Both the position numbers and the translations under genes were made by a program. The notes beneath the pieces are model-generated. The model saw only the letters and a program-made list of their open reading frames with translations, searched no databases and had not been told where the DNA came from. Of a stretch of 64,000 nucleotides of DNA, positions 24,601-37,834 are shown one piece after another. Source of the DNA: Tanytarsus gracilentus (taxonomy: Eukaryota; Arthropoda; Insecta; Diptera; Chironomidae). Positions within the stretch are counted from its first letter, which is position 1, and every line of letters starts with the position of its first letter. The stretch spans positions 2,542,001 to 2,606,000 of the forward strand of contig JAXRKN010000038.1 of NCBI GenBank assembly GCA_038502055.1, in the 5' to 3' direction.

Positions 24601-27600
24601 CAGAAGAAGAAAGAGAAGCGATTGCTGGGAGGCTGAATGAAATATGAAAATGGATTTCTATTGTTAAATTGATAATTTTTTTCCTCTTCAGCATTTGGCA
24701 ATTGTGTGTGCGAGATAGATATGAGGAGAGCAATTTATCATAACGCGCTCTTCTTTCGGTGCCTTCTGATCTAAGGCAAAAGCATATACAAGTTCGGAGA
24801 GAACTTCATTTTCATATTCATGACCGCAAGCCTGTGTCTCGTGCTGAAGGCGATGAATTGTACATTACTCTCTGTGGCGTTTATGGAAATCTTTGTAATT
24901 AGATCGAGCAATCATCAGCATGATCATTAAGGCTTCTCCGAACTATTAATATTTTTTTTTGTTGAACTGAGAATAAAAGAAAGAAGATTGATACCTTCCA
25001 TAACTTCCATTCGACAACGGCACACTCCTCTTGCTTTGCTTTTAATTTTCGTGCTGAAAGTCTTTTCCTGAAAATTATTTTCAAAATGTTGAAATTTATG
25101 TGAATGAGTTTATATAATTTATACACTAATTAAAAATAAATATATAAGAGGATATAAAGTTTATATAAGGACACAACTTTTATATACAAGCGTTTACAAG
25201 TATATAAAGGTATATGTACAAAGTAATAAAAATTTATGAATGCTGAATTTTATTAAATTAAATGAATTAAATGATTTTTAAAAATTTTCTAAATTTCACA
25301 GGAAGACGTTTCAGCCACAGTTGCGCTCTCATTTAGATTCTTCTAATTTCAATACACAATTCGCTTTTCTATACTCATTTTTTTTTTCATTCTCCATAAT
25401 CGCCACGTTCATGTATATGCGCAAGAGGGCAAATTATCTCCACATGATGATGAATATACAGATTTCGATGAGGTACAGAATATGTACTTATATGAGCTTT
25501 CTATTTCCTCTCTCTCTCTCCCCCTCTCATTGCTTCGGTTCCAATCAAATGGTCTTACAGATTATAGAATGAGTTTCATTGTTCACTCTACCAGATCATT
25601 ATGTTTTTAATGATGATGCTGGTTATTTACATTTTTCACATTTCAATCTCATCTCCACTCGATTGAGAACGCGAGCTATTGAGATGATGCCAAAGCACGT
25701 GGCTTACTACTTCATTTTTGCTGGTGGTACTCGCACGAGCATGAAATGATGATTTTGAGATGATTTAAATTTGCTTTTCGTGCAGAAACATCAGCAAGGT
25801 GCTTCGCCTCTATTAACATGCTTGATTTGAGGTTAATTCTGAATTTTAGATCGGAAGTGAAAACTTTTTTGCAAGTCCTTAAAAAGATAAATCCGAGTAA
25901 TGATCACCGCATAATTTGATTAATGGTCATCCATTCTTGTTAATCTGTCTTAGCGGTTTCTCATGATCATCAACGCCGTCATCGGAGACATACACAATAA
26001 CCAAGCACACACAAATTAATTTGAATGATTTTTCAAGATGAATAAAGCGTGCAAAAATGTGGAGAACGACATGAAACTTTTGCGAAAGGCACAGCATAAA
26101 TGTATACAAAGCCATTGAATTGATATCTCCACTCAAAGTTTCAAATTGACAAGTGAAGACAATCTGATTATTTGTCAGAATTCTTAAAGCATAAGACTCG
26201 AAAAAAAAGAGCAATTGAAATTTGACGGAATAAGAATAGCGAAAGGAGAAAATGTAATAAATTAAATTGTTCATTCATCCGCTCATTGAGCTCTTTCCAC
26301 ATCATATGCTCGCACTCCTTCGAATGTATCATTAGAATTTATTTTTTATAAATATTTCTCATATCGAATCCATTTACTTTTATCTTTAGCCGCTCAATTG
26401 TCTTTTGTTCGATGAGAGAGGGGGATTTAAAGTCAGAACCGGGAGTTAAAAAGGATTTTTTTTTCCTTCATGGCTTATTTGTGAAATTGCCGACGATCAA
26501 ATTAAATGATAAAAAAATGTAATTGTGCTTTTTGCGGATCCCATTCATGATTGTTGGCTTCTGTTTATGCGCAGTAAAGTTTCGTGAACATCCAAACGTG
26601 TTTAAATGTTTTCATGGAAGCAAATTTGAAAATATTTATTTTAATTTTTTCATTTTAATATTAAAATGATTTCCAGGAATTTTATTCTAGGATTGATTCA
26701 GCATTTTAAAATGAAATCTTATTAAATAGTTTTGTCGATAAAAAACGCAATTTATAAACAGCTTCCACTAATCCCTCCATTGATGATTCAATTACTTTTT
26801 TTTCTACCGGTGCTCTAAATCAATCATAAAATTGTTAATACTGAAATGTTTATTTTATTTTTTTTGCTCGCATCATCGAGCATGGAGAAGAAGAAAAAAA
26901 TAGTAATGCGATGATTTTAAGTTCATGCAAGAGGAAATTACTATGGAACAAAAGTAATATGCCTCACTCGAACTGGACCGATTACGATTACTTGACTCTT
27001 TTTTTTGCCTCCATCTCACTCTTTTCATATTAACGGATTTATGGTAAATGCGCTGAGGAAATACATGTTATCTGACTATTAATGGAAGACAGAAAAAAGA
27101 GACTTTAATCATACATTGGAAATTACAGACATGTGGTGTAGATTGGAAACAGCGCTGTAGCCCACATTCAACTGCTGCTGATAATCACAATGTGAATGGA
27201 CAAGGTAGAAGCTATATTGGAAATAACTATATTGAAACGCTCTTAATGAAATGAACGAAAGGAGATTTCTACAAACGTAACATCATCAATAATAATGTGC
27301 AAGACGCACTCACAACTCACCGAAAAATATAAATAAGAGAACACGATTATCGATCGATTGTGAGTATGAATGGACACAACATACAACGGCTACAGAAGGA
27401 AAGGGAGGAGAGAGGAGGCGAAACATGCGCATAGCACAAAAGTATGAAAGAGAGAAATAAGATCATGTAAAGCATATTCAAAAAGATAAAGATGGAAAAT
27501 TAAAGAAAATAAAGAAATAATCATCATCGAGAGGAGAGTCGAGAATTCGAATTGATTGACAATTTCCTGCTCTCGTTGCTCTCGTCGTCGTCGAGGGTCC

Positions 27601-27913
27601 AATTTAGCATTTTTTTTTCTTATAAATTTATTTCTCTCCTGTGTGTGCTCTCATTTTGAATCTTTATGAAAAGTTTTAAAAGCTTCTTGCTCCATATCAT
27701 GATCATGATCATGTGATATTGCTGTCATTTGCTATACATCTATTGACATTTATTACCTGACTTCAACAACTTTAAGTCACGCGAGCATCCGTTGAAACAA
27801 AAAAAGATATAAATGAGATTTTGTGATTTCTGAATGAATTTAGATGTGTGAATGGTTATCGCATGAAGGTAAAGTATGACCTCAAGCACATTCTTTATTT
27901 CTATCTTTTTTTT
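21649..27913. other. Gene desert, right part
   Basis: About 6.3 kb without a recognisable gene. The longest open frame (160 codons, minus strand, 21702-22184) is low-complexity, has no family signature and no splice or promoter context, so it is not called. A cluster of TATATAA-like words lies at 25136-25222 and a 16-bp perfect palindrome of CATGATC units lies near 27699. The last few hundred bases may include the 3' UTR of the thiouridylase gene. Confidence 0.5.
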
Positions 27914-29152
27914 CTACTTGTATGAACCCGTTCCGGAGTTGTAAATTCTAGAACTCCCAAGACATTCGCCGTCTTTGTAAAAAACTGCATATTGACCTGG
28001 TGTCAAAGCTCTGAGTGGTTCTAATAATTTGATTAATAATTTGCTGCCATCTTCGTTGCTTTTGCAAATTTTACATGCAATTTTTGGTTTTGTGTGTTGA
28101 AATCTAAATTCACATTCGAAAACATTTGAATTTTTGAGGGGATTTTCTCTTATCCAAAAAGGATCTTCAGAAAAAATTATGTCGCTAAACAAGAGAGGGT
28201 GATCAGTTCCAGAAACTGTGTAGATTGTATTTGTTGTAACGTCTTTTTTATACACAAATGATCCCTTTGGGTCCCATAATTTAGTTCGTTGACCCAACGT
28301 CCAATGATGAATTCCTTGATGTTCTCCAATTACTTTTCCGGTATCTATGTCTACAAAATTTCCAGGTTTATCAGCAATGAATTCTCCGATGAACGCTTGA
28401 AACGGTCTTTTACCCACAAAACATAAACCAGTGCTTTCGTCCTTTTTAGCTATATTTTGTAATCCAATTTTTTTGGCTAATTCTTTTACTTCATTCTTTG
28501 TCAACGAACCGACAGGAAACATGCATCGCTTGAGAGCGTTATTAGTTATTTGTGACAGGAAAAAAGTTTGGTCTTTGAAGGTGTCAGCAGCTTCTAAAAG
28601 CTTAACGTTCTCATTCTCGTTATAGTGTTCAAGAAAATCACCAAAGGATGTTTTAGCATAGTGTCCTGTGGCAATTGCTACAAATAAAAATTTGATAAGA
28701 CACTTTCGGGATCTTTAAAGCTCATCTTACCATCGCATTTTAATGTGTCAAAAGCATATTTGAGAAAGAGATCAAATTTTATGAATCTATTGCAAAGTAT
28801 GTCAGGATTAGGTGTCATTCCTTCTTCATATTCTTTAATAAACCTTGTAAATATATTTAACCAATATTCTTTCACAAAGTTTATTTCTCTAAGTTCAATT
28901 TTAAGTTTATCAGCGACGAACTTTGCATCTTCTAGCTCTTTATCACTTGAACAGTATCCTTTTTCATCAACTTCATTCCAGTTTTTCATGTATGCTGCTT
29001 TTACTATAAAACCTATAATGAATTTTCATAATTTTGTTTTAAATTTTTTTATATTTTTAAGAAAAAGACAAACCTCTCTGTTTTAACAAATATGCGGAAA
29101 CGGCACTGTCAACACCACCGCTTAGTCCTATTAAGACTGTTCGAAATATCAT
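27914..29152 (-). CDS. Mtu1: Mitochondrial tRNA-specific 2-thiouridylase
   Basis: MnmA/TRMU family enzyme that 2-thiolates the wobble uridine of mitochondrial tRNAs for Lys, Glu and Gln. Exons on the minus strand: 29152-29074, 29012-28731 and 28677-27914, giving 374 residues; the introns are about 61 and 53 bp with GTTTGT/GTAAGA donors. The PP-loop ATPase motif SGGVDS is at residues 11-16. The family's first catalytic cysteine is in NPDILCN (about C100), IATGHYA is at about 122-128, and the second catalytic cysteine is in STGLCF (about C206). The C-terminal part carries the expected central and beta-barrel domains (HHWTLGQR, LTPGQYAVFY). Length matches the family. A mitochondrial targeting peptide is not obvious, because the PP-loop starts almost at the N-terminus. 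It lies about 0.6 kb downstream of CLN3 on the same strand; I see no functional link. Confidence 0.93.
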
Positions 29153-29777
29153 CTCATATTTCTTTTAATTTTTAAACTTTTTTAACAAAGCAAAAAGTCG
29201 GCTAAATTATGAAATATTTTGTAAACAAAACGTGAAAAATTTCTGTGTAAAGTTCCCTTTGGGTAAAAAATAAATTTAAAAATATACGTTATGATTTAGA
29301 CCACGTGCTATGTTTGATCAATTTTTAAATAAACTTATAATTAAATTAATTAATTTAAATTTCTTTACATTCAGTTCGTAAAATAAAAAAATTTAAATCT
29401 AATGCGATATTTTCAAATTCTAAAGCTTTCATACAACATCTCCATCTATTGATGAGATTTTTATTAATTTTAATTTTATTTGACCTAGTTAATATTTTTT
29501 TGATGCAACAATGTGCGAGAAAGAAAAATTTCGCTGTCTCTTCGGGGTTTCCTGAAAAAAAAATTCTATTTTTAAAAAAATAAGAATCTGAATTGCGTGT
29601 AAAAAATGTCTTTATTTTCTCTTAAATTTTTTCTCGATAAATTATAAAATTCTCTAAAAATTATAATTCAAAAAGCATAAAAAACCCTAAAAATTATTTT
29701 GTAATAATTGGATGGATAAAATAAAGCTTCAACAACTAGAAAATATGTACATAAATTTATATTTAATAACATAACAT
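29153..29777. other. Intergenic between Mtu1 and CLN3
   Basis: About 0.6 kb of very AT-rich sequence. It must contain the CLN3 3' UTR and the Mtu1 promoter, both on the minus strand, but I see no distinct core promoter motif. Confidence 0.5.
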
Positions 29778-31177
29778 TTAAGACTGTAATCTAATTCCTC
29801 CTGGAAGACCACAAACATAATTATGTGCGGGCATTGCTAAGAATCCAGCCAATGTGATACCAATCGAGTCGCTCAACGTTACAACACTCATTGCGTATTC
29901 TCGTCTATTTGCTGGTATTTCTTTGCTCATGCGATAGAATGTATTCACATAAGACCCTCCACCTAGTAAACCTTCAAATATAATTAATGCAAAGATTATC
30001 CAGATGCTAGGTGTGAACATGTAAATGGATTCGAAGCTAAAGAATATCACATTGATTCCTTGCAGTACGGCCATAATCCAAATATTTTTGATATGGATAA
30101 TGTTAACTGATGACCGTGAAATAAAAACTCCGATTTGGTACGTGACTTGATACCATTGATATTGTTCATCGTGATCAATGAAAATTTCAGGGAAATAAAG
30201 CATTTCGAACAGTCCTTGATTGATAAAGTACTCGAAGAAATAGACGAGGCCAAGAGGGATCATGAAATGCACTAGCGTTTTGATGTAAAGTATTTTCTCC
30301 GAGAAATTCTTGAGTTTTGGTAAATCTTCAACCACATCATCTCCCTTGTGTTGATCTTCAATCTTTTTACTTGCCGGTTTCGTGAGTAAAAAGAAGAAAA
30401 CGAGCAATTCAATTGCAGGGACGGTGACCATAACGAGTAGTGTCTGTTGATTACTGAATCCTATAAATCTGCTTCGAAGAACTGTGTACGCTAAAGCTCC
30501 AACAATTCCAGCGCCTTAAAAAAATAATTTAGTAATTTGAAATTTATGAAATAAATTGTTAAATTTTTACCTCCAGTTCCACTCGACCACGTGCTAATAA
30601 CATTTTTATCATAAAACGCCGACATCGCTAAGAAAGTTGGTTCTCCCAAGCCTGAAGCGAATGAAGTCATTGCCACACCGGTCAGTGCTACCCATTCTTC
30701 TTCAGCCAATGCAACAACTATAAATCCTCCAATTGCAACTGAACATGAAACCGTGATGCGAGTACTGAAAAATTATAATTTTAAATTTTTTAAGAGATAT
30801 GAAAAGTTTTTATTACCGATGCCAAAAGGGTAGAAAAGGTGAGAGGGATTTGATACACAGTCCTGGTATAACATCAGCAAGAAGAATTGCACCTGTGCTA
30901 ACGAGATTGCACGGTCGGTCGCCATCTCCCTTGGTGGGCTTCGGTTAAAAAAATTTAAATATAAAAATCACGCAATCAATCATAAAATATTCCGCTCACT
31001 CACTTTTTCTCCACTTAAATCTTTTATGATTGAATGAGCCGCCGTCAACATAACAACATAGCCAAAATTGTTGCATAATCCGAAGATCCAATATGAAACA
31101 AGGTCACGCCATAATTTTCCCGAATTTCGATTTGTTGTGGCTTCTACATCAGTCTCCTGTTTTTCCGCTATCTCCAT
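29778..31177 (-). CDS. Cln3: CLN3/battenin lysosomal membrane protein
   Basis: Orthologue of human CLN3, the multi-pass lysosomal/endosomal membrane protein lost in juvenile Batten disease. Minus-strand exons: 31177-31004, 30938-30817, 30764-30571 and 30514-29778, giving 408 residues (the human protein has 438). Family signatures in order: FGLCNNFGYVVMLTAAH near the N-terminus, NLVSTGAILLADVIPGL, SGLGEPTFL, WSSGTGGAG, YFFEYFINQGL, QYQWYQVTYQIGVFISRSS and the C-terminal EGLLGGGSYVNTF. Several hydrophobic membrane segments are evident. The start is the ATG giving MEIAEK; the frame is open upstream without another ATG. An AG just upstream could mark a 5' UTR intron. The extreme C-terminus looks short compared with human. 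Confidence 0.95.
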
Positions 31178-33519
31178 CGATTTTGTACTGTTTCGAAAGT
31201 AAGAAGATTTCAATTAGTTGAATCAACATGATTATCAAGTGTGATTTGCGTCAAGTTGCTATGACTGTACATAATTTTTTGTGCGCACAAATTATTTTCA
31301 GTTTATTGTGTGACACGAGATGGTTCAAATGTATTTTATTTGTCTGAGCATGTGAGAGCAATAAATTACAGGAGCTTTAATTGATTTAATTTTAGCAAAT
31401 TTTTGGGGCTTTAAAAGAATTAAACAAACATGTGATCATTTTATAAAATGCGTTTCATTATTTTTATTTGCAACTCAGCAGTCAGTGAAATGTTTACTTT
31501 CTTTTGCAATCATTTTTGAGGGTTAGCAAAAATTCGATTTTATGACCTTAATGACACCAATTACACTTATGAATAAATGTAAAAGGAATTCCACAAAAAC
31601 TTTGTTTATTTATTAATTGCTTTGAAATTTCATAAATTTATTCTTCCAGACGAATTTTGGTAAAGATTTAATTAAAAAGTTCTTGGCAACAAAAATTCCA
31701 AAAATTTTAGCAAGAAGATTTCAAGTTCACAATTTACATCAATTTAATCATAATATTTTAACGAGCGCCAGGGTCAAAATATTATTATAGGTCATCATTT
31801 AAAATGTACTAGCGAAATAAAAAAAACTGGAGTTTATTAAACTAAATTTCAGTAGTATCTATAAACCCAATAAAATTTTTTAAGTGCAAAATAAACTTTT
31901 TATACAAATTTTACGATCTTGTTGAAATTCGCAAAACATTTTCTCTTCATAAAAAAGAGTAAACAATAGACGAGACATGCCCCCAAAATATTTTTCGTGT
32001 GTAGGTTCTTGATCAATGCTATTTTCCGCTCATCTTACACATCAAGTCATCATGTGAGACAACGAATGCGTTTAAGTTATTTTTAGATCGGAGAGTTGAG
32101 TGAAAAAAATATTTAATTTATTGAAATGAGACATTTGAGCGAGTCTTTTGAAGGCACTTGACTAAAACGTGCGATTGCTTGTGAAATGACAACAGCAAAG
32201 GAAGCGCACTGATAAGAAACAAAGTTCTGAGCTCAACATCGTGCGATGTTATTTTGAGAAATATTTGACTTAAATTTTTTCTCCCTCCAAAAACGTAAAA
32301 AATGTTTGACGCTAAATGGTGCATCAATAACGATTATGGCAAAGCACATACATTACAAGGAAAGCAGCCTAGCATTTAGAAGTCATCAACATCGTCAATG
32401 AAAAATTTGCATTGTCGTAAAAAAATTGTAATGTAAAAATTATTTATAAATTTATTTTGATAAGAAGCACCTATATAAATAAAAGCTGTTTTGCTTGTCT
32501 TTTTCAAGTCCGCCTCGTGATTAGTTCAATTTTTTATTAAGAAAGCGAATTAATAAAAAAAACTCTTATCAGCACTTATCAGATTATTACCACGCTTACC
32601 AAGCTTACATATAACAAGTGGAAGCTTGTTAATTGATTAAGCTTGATAAAAAATTAAGTGCCATTAATTGCCATATATATGACTTTAACAATGATTAAGT
32701 TGAGCTCGCACTTGTTTTTGACATTTTTATAGTTTTTCAGTGACGCACGTGATGGCACTCGAAAAATTATGATTCGGTATTCTCTTTTATGCTCACTGTT
32801 CGCGAAGAAAAATATAAAAAGTTCATTGGCCATGCCAAAATTATGCAAGTGTAATTTTTTTTCAAGATCGCAATTTTATCAAACATTCCAGCACACACAA
32901 TTTAATTTTATCATCTTACTTGGGATCGTTCGACGATATGTGAAAAATATCGAAAGTCTTTTTCGTCATTCTACACGATATTTATAGTTAGAATAGTTAT
33001 TTAAGAATAGATCAATGCACTGCCGGCAGTGAGTACACAAATTATTGCACTAAAGTTTTTTTAGATGTCTCAGCGAAAGAGAGCAAATTTTTTCGTCAGA
33101 AGCACGAGCGATCGACTCGAAGTAAAAGCTGAAACTGAATGGGCTATAAATTGTCGACCGATATAGAGGAGAAGCAATATAATGAAGCACTATCACACCG
33201 CACAAATAAAAACACGCTACTTCTTCCCAATATTTTTTGTAGAGAGAGATATAGCTAAGTTATCAGAGTCACGTGCAATACATGCTTAAAAATACATATT
33301 GAGTTTTCGTTTACTCTGCAATCAAATTTAAGTGAGAGAAAATGTATTTTTTGGAAACGATGCAGCATGTTAAGTTAAGGATGAGCTTGAAATAAATTTT
33401 TATTCTAACGTATTTTTAAAATTTGAAAACGAGGGTACACAACTGTAAATAAGAAGAAGAAAATTTCCGAATGTGTTTTGAAACTATTAATTAATTATTT
33501 AGCAGTAAATACGTAAAGA
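31178..33519. other. Intergenic between CLN3 and Drosha
   Basis: About 2.3 kb separating two divergently transcribed genes. It should contain both 5' UTRs and promoters. No coding exon, repeat or clear core promoter element was recognised. Confidence 0.5.
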
Positions 33520-36500
33520 ATGGACAGACAAACTCCTCAATTTCCTCAACAACCGGCCGTTCCTCCTTTTCCACTCCCCGATTTCTCAATTCCTCCGCCA
33601 TTACCGCCGCCATCAGAAGTTAAAAGTGATGAAACAAAAATAAACAATGAAAAAGTTCAGAAAAGTTTTCGAGGAGAAAAAGATAAATACGGAGAAAGAT
33701 CAGAGTCAAAAGATTACAGAAACAAGCGATCGGATGATAAATCAGCAAGTCGATATGATAGAAGTTCATCTAGGGCGTCTGTAAGCAGCTCGAGAACTCG
33801 TGACCGGTCACGAGAAATTAGTAAAAAGAGAAGTTATTCAAGAGAAAGAAAGAGGACAAGATCAAGGGAAAAAAGACGTAGTCGCTCAAGAGATCGACGT
33901 AAGAGTCGCAGCCCTAGGAGACATTCAAAAAATCGAGATCGACGACGCTCACCAGAAAGGTATTCAAAATCATCCAGAAGATCTCCAGCAAACAAAACTC
34001 GAGAGTCCTCAAAGCAATCCAGTTCATCAAAAGTTCCAACTGAACGCCAAAAACTGCTCGAAAAATGGAGAAAAAATTATTGCGAGACATCCGAACAAAT
34101 TACAAAGAAACTTATGGAGTTGGCTAATGAGGAGGAACAAGTATCGTGGATACGGTCATCGCCTGCTGATATCTTTTATAGACGAACAAGAGAGAATGTT
34201 GTTGAGGCAACTCCTCGATTGGAAGCACTATGTACTCTTTTTGAAAAGGAGCTTTTACAACGAGCCAACAACATTAAAGCTGCACAAGTTCCTTACAATC
34301 CACCCGACAGAAGACGAAGAATGAGAGTTTGTCGGCACAAATGTAAGTTATTTAATAATCAAATTGAGTTTTAATTAATAAAAGCTTTTTTAGCCGATCA
34401 ATGTTCATCGTCGTCAGACACTGAAAATGATGAGATGGAAGAGGATCAAACAATGGAGGAACTATCGAGAAAGACTCAACATCCATACCGTCTTCACTCT
34501 GATCTATGGCACAATGATGCAGGCGAAATGAACGATGGACCTTTGTGTCGTTGTTCGGCAAAATCTCGTCGCAGTGGAATTCGTCATGGAATTTATCCTG
34601 GTGAATCAGGTTTTACTAAATGCATTAGCAACAGTAATAATGCCGACAAATTATATCATTATCGAATCACCATCACCCCGCCCACTAACTTCCTTACAAA
34701 AACACCCACTATTATTAAACACGACGAACATGAATTCCTATTTGAGGGTTTCTCACTTTTTACACACGAACCCATCGGAAATGAATTGCCGACATGCAAA
34801 GTCATTCGATTCAACATAGAATATACAATCTTATATGTGGAGGAAAAAATACCGGAAAATTTCACGATCAAAGAATTGGATTTGTTTTGTAAGTTGAAAT
34901 AATATTTAATTTTATAAAATTAATTTCAATTATTTTCAACAGTTGATTATCTTTTCATCGAACTTCTTGAGCTCGTCGATTTTTCACTTAAGCCATCGCT
35001 TGCTGGCGATAAGGAAACCTGCAGTGGCTATCATTTTTATCCTCGATTCATTCGTGAGCTACCGGATAATGGAAAGGAAGTGCTCGCAATGAGTGAAGTA
35101 TTACGATACTTGCTAGACAACTCGGGTCCTCTTGTTGATGCAAAAACACTCAAAGACAAGGATAAAATGGGTCAGTTTCAGTGGCAAGACTATGTTGACA
35201 CAATTAAAGGAATGATTGTAACGAGTCCTGGCCAAAAACCATGTTCAGTAAGAGTTGATCAATTAGATCGTAAAACTGATGATATTCCAGAGTGTCGAGA
35301 TGAATCTTCAGGAATTAATTATCCGGCAATCGTTCATTTTGGCATTCGACCGCCTCAACTCAGTTATGCTGGAAATCCTGAATATCAGAAAGCGTGGAGA
35401 GAATACGTTAAATTTCGTCACTTAATCGCTAACATGTCAAAGCCCTCGTTTGATGACAAAAGAAAATTGGAGGCAAAGGAAAATAAATTGCAAGAAATGA
35501 GAACGCAAGGTCGAATGAAGAGAAATGTTACCGTTGCAATTTCATCAAAGAATTTCTATCGCACTGGGATTATGTGTGATATAGTTCAGCACGCTTTACT
35601 TGTTCCCGTTCTCACGTCGCATTTACGTTTTCATCGAGCGCTCGGAGTGTTGGAAGAAAAGATAAAGTACAAATTTCAAAATCGCTATTTACTGCAGCTC
35701 GCTCTGACACATCCATCATACAAAGAAAATTTCGGAACCAATCCAGATCACGCTCGAAATTCACTGACAAATTGCGGAATTAGACAGCCAGAGTATGGTG
35801 ACAAAAAGATTCATTATATGAACACGAGAAAACGTGGTATCAATACGCTAATTAATATTATGTCACGTTTTGGAAAAGAGCACGAGGAACAAAGTAATAT
35901 TACACATAATGAGCGATTAGAGTTTTTGGGTGATGCAGTTGTGGAATTTATCACATCCATTCATTTATTTCATCTTTTTCCTGATCTCGAGGAAGGTGGT
36001 CTCGCAACTTATCGCGCAGCAATTGTTCAAAATCAGCATTTAGCTGTTTTGGCGAAGCGATTTGGTTTAGAACAATTTATGCTTTTCGCCCACGGCAGCG
36101 ATTTATGTCATGAAGTTGAACTGAGGCATGCTATGGCAAATTGTTTTGAGGCTCTCATGGGATCACTTCTATTAGACGCAGACATTACGACAGCTGATAA
36201 AGTGTTTGCAATCGCTCTTATGGATGATGTTGAGTTGAAAGAAATTTGGGATAATTATCCGAGACATCCATTGCAATTGCAAGAACCAGATGGAGATAGA
36301 CATTGGATTGATAAATTTGAATTGCTAAGAAACTTGAAAATTTTCGAGGAAGCAATAGGTGTTGAATTTACACACATACGATTACTAGCGAGGGCGTTTA
36401 CAGATCGCTCAATTGGCTACACAAATTTGACATTGGGCTCAAATCAACGTCTTGAATTTTTAGGCGATACAGTTCTTCAATTAATCTGTTCTGAATTTCT

Positions 36501-37425
36501 TTATCGACATTTTCCAGAGCATCATGAAGGACATTTATCGCTTCTTAGAAGTTCTCTCGTTAACAATCGAACTCAATCGGTTGTGTGCGACGACCTTGGC
36601 ATGACCAAATATGCAATTTATTCAAACCCAAAAGCGGAATTAAAAACAAAGGATCGAGCTGATTTATTGGAAGCTTTCCTCGGAGCACTTTATGTCGATA
36701 AGGATTTAGTTTTTTGCGAAACATTTTGTCATGTCTGTCTCTTTCCACGCCTGCAAGACTTTATTATGAACCAAGAATGGAACGATCCTAAATCAAAACT
36801 TCAACAGTGCTGTTTAACACTACGAACAATGGATGGAAATGAACCGGATATTCCTTACTATAAAGTTGTCGAGTCGACGGGCCCTACGAACACACGAGTT
36901 TATAAAGTTGCAGTTTATTTCCGTGAAAGGAGACTTGCTAGTGCGACGGGTCATAGCATTCAACAAGCTGAAATGAATGCAGCTAAAAAAGCTCTTGAAA
37001 ATTCAAAGAATTTATTCCCTCAACTGGATCATCAGAAACGTGTCATTGCGAACAGCTTAAAACGCCAAAAAGTCAAGAGAAGACGTTCAGGCGAAGAGAG
37101 CGATGAAAATATTAAATCTGAAAATTCAAGAGACATAAATTCGGCTGAATCTCGATTGCCAAGACAGTATCAGAAGAGAATTAATATTGTATCCGACGCC
37201 TCAGATATCAGCAGTTCTTCACTCGATGGAAACAGTTCCGATTCAGATGGAGATGATTTTAATGAAATTTGTGAGAAAAATGACAATGACAACGACGACG
37301 ATGAGGATACTTTAAATAATAGTGAAGTTGTAACTGAAACAATTTTTACTGAAGAAATAATTCCACCCGTACATTTTGAAGACATCATGTCGAGTGACTT
37401 GTCAGAAGGCGAAATTCAAGATTGA
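33520..37425 (+). CDS. drosha: Drosha, class 2 ribonuclease III
   Basis: Nuclear RNase III of the Microprocessor, which cuts primary microRNA hairpins together with Pasha/DGCR8. Exons: 33520-34342, 34394-34888 and 34943-37425, with introns of about 51 and 54 bp, giving 1266 residues (Drosophila about 1327, human 1374). The N-terminus is proline-rich (residues about 5-35), followed by an arginine/serine-rich region (about 60-180), as in other Droshas. The central domain follows. RNase IIIa has ERLEFLGDAVVEF at about 763 and RNase IIIb has QRLEFLGDTVLQL at about 941; the second acidic pairs (NCFEALMGS, DLLEAFLGALYVD) are also present. A double-stranded RNA binding domain spans about 1054-1120 (KSKLQQCC to AEMNAAKKAL). 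The tail is basic, then strongly acidic. Catalytic residues look intact. An AATAAA lies at about 37508. Confidence 0.97.
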
Positions 37426-37834
37426 CGAAAAATTAACTAATTTGGATATAAGAAAATAATTAAGTCATTTTACTTTTATTACATTAGATATCTTTATTCA
37501 ATGAATCAATAAATTGTTCAATAATGATTTGAAAAGGGATCTTAAAGATTTTTTTTGACAATTTCTTTTTTTTGTGTGTAGGTTTTTTGTGTTTGTGGCT
37601 TCTTCGCTTTTATTCTTCTCTAAGTAGCAAGCCAGAAAAGATATTCTCAATTAAACTCATTTTAGAAAAGAGAGGAAATTATGCAATATTAAATAATTTT
37701 TCATTTTCGCACGTTGTCACTATAAAATGATGCATTACTGCTTATGTGTGTTTATGTATTGTGTTATTACTCCTTAATTAACATTTTCTTTCTCAACATG
37801 TAAATTTTTAATTTCAATCAGCAACCTTTTCCCT
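37426..37834. other. Convergent 3' region, Drosha/PP2A-A
   Basis: About 0.4 kb between the stop codons of two convergent genes. It presumably holds both 3' UTRs; AATAAA near 37508 would serve Drosha. Nothing else is recognised. Confidence 0.6.
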
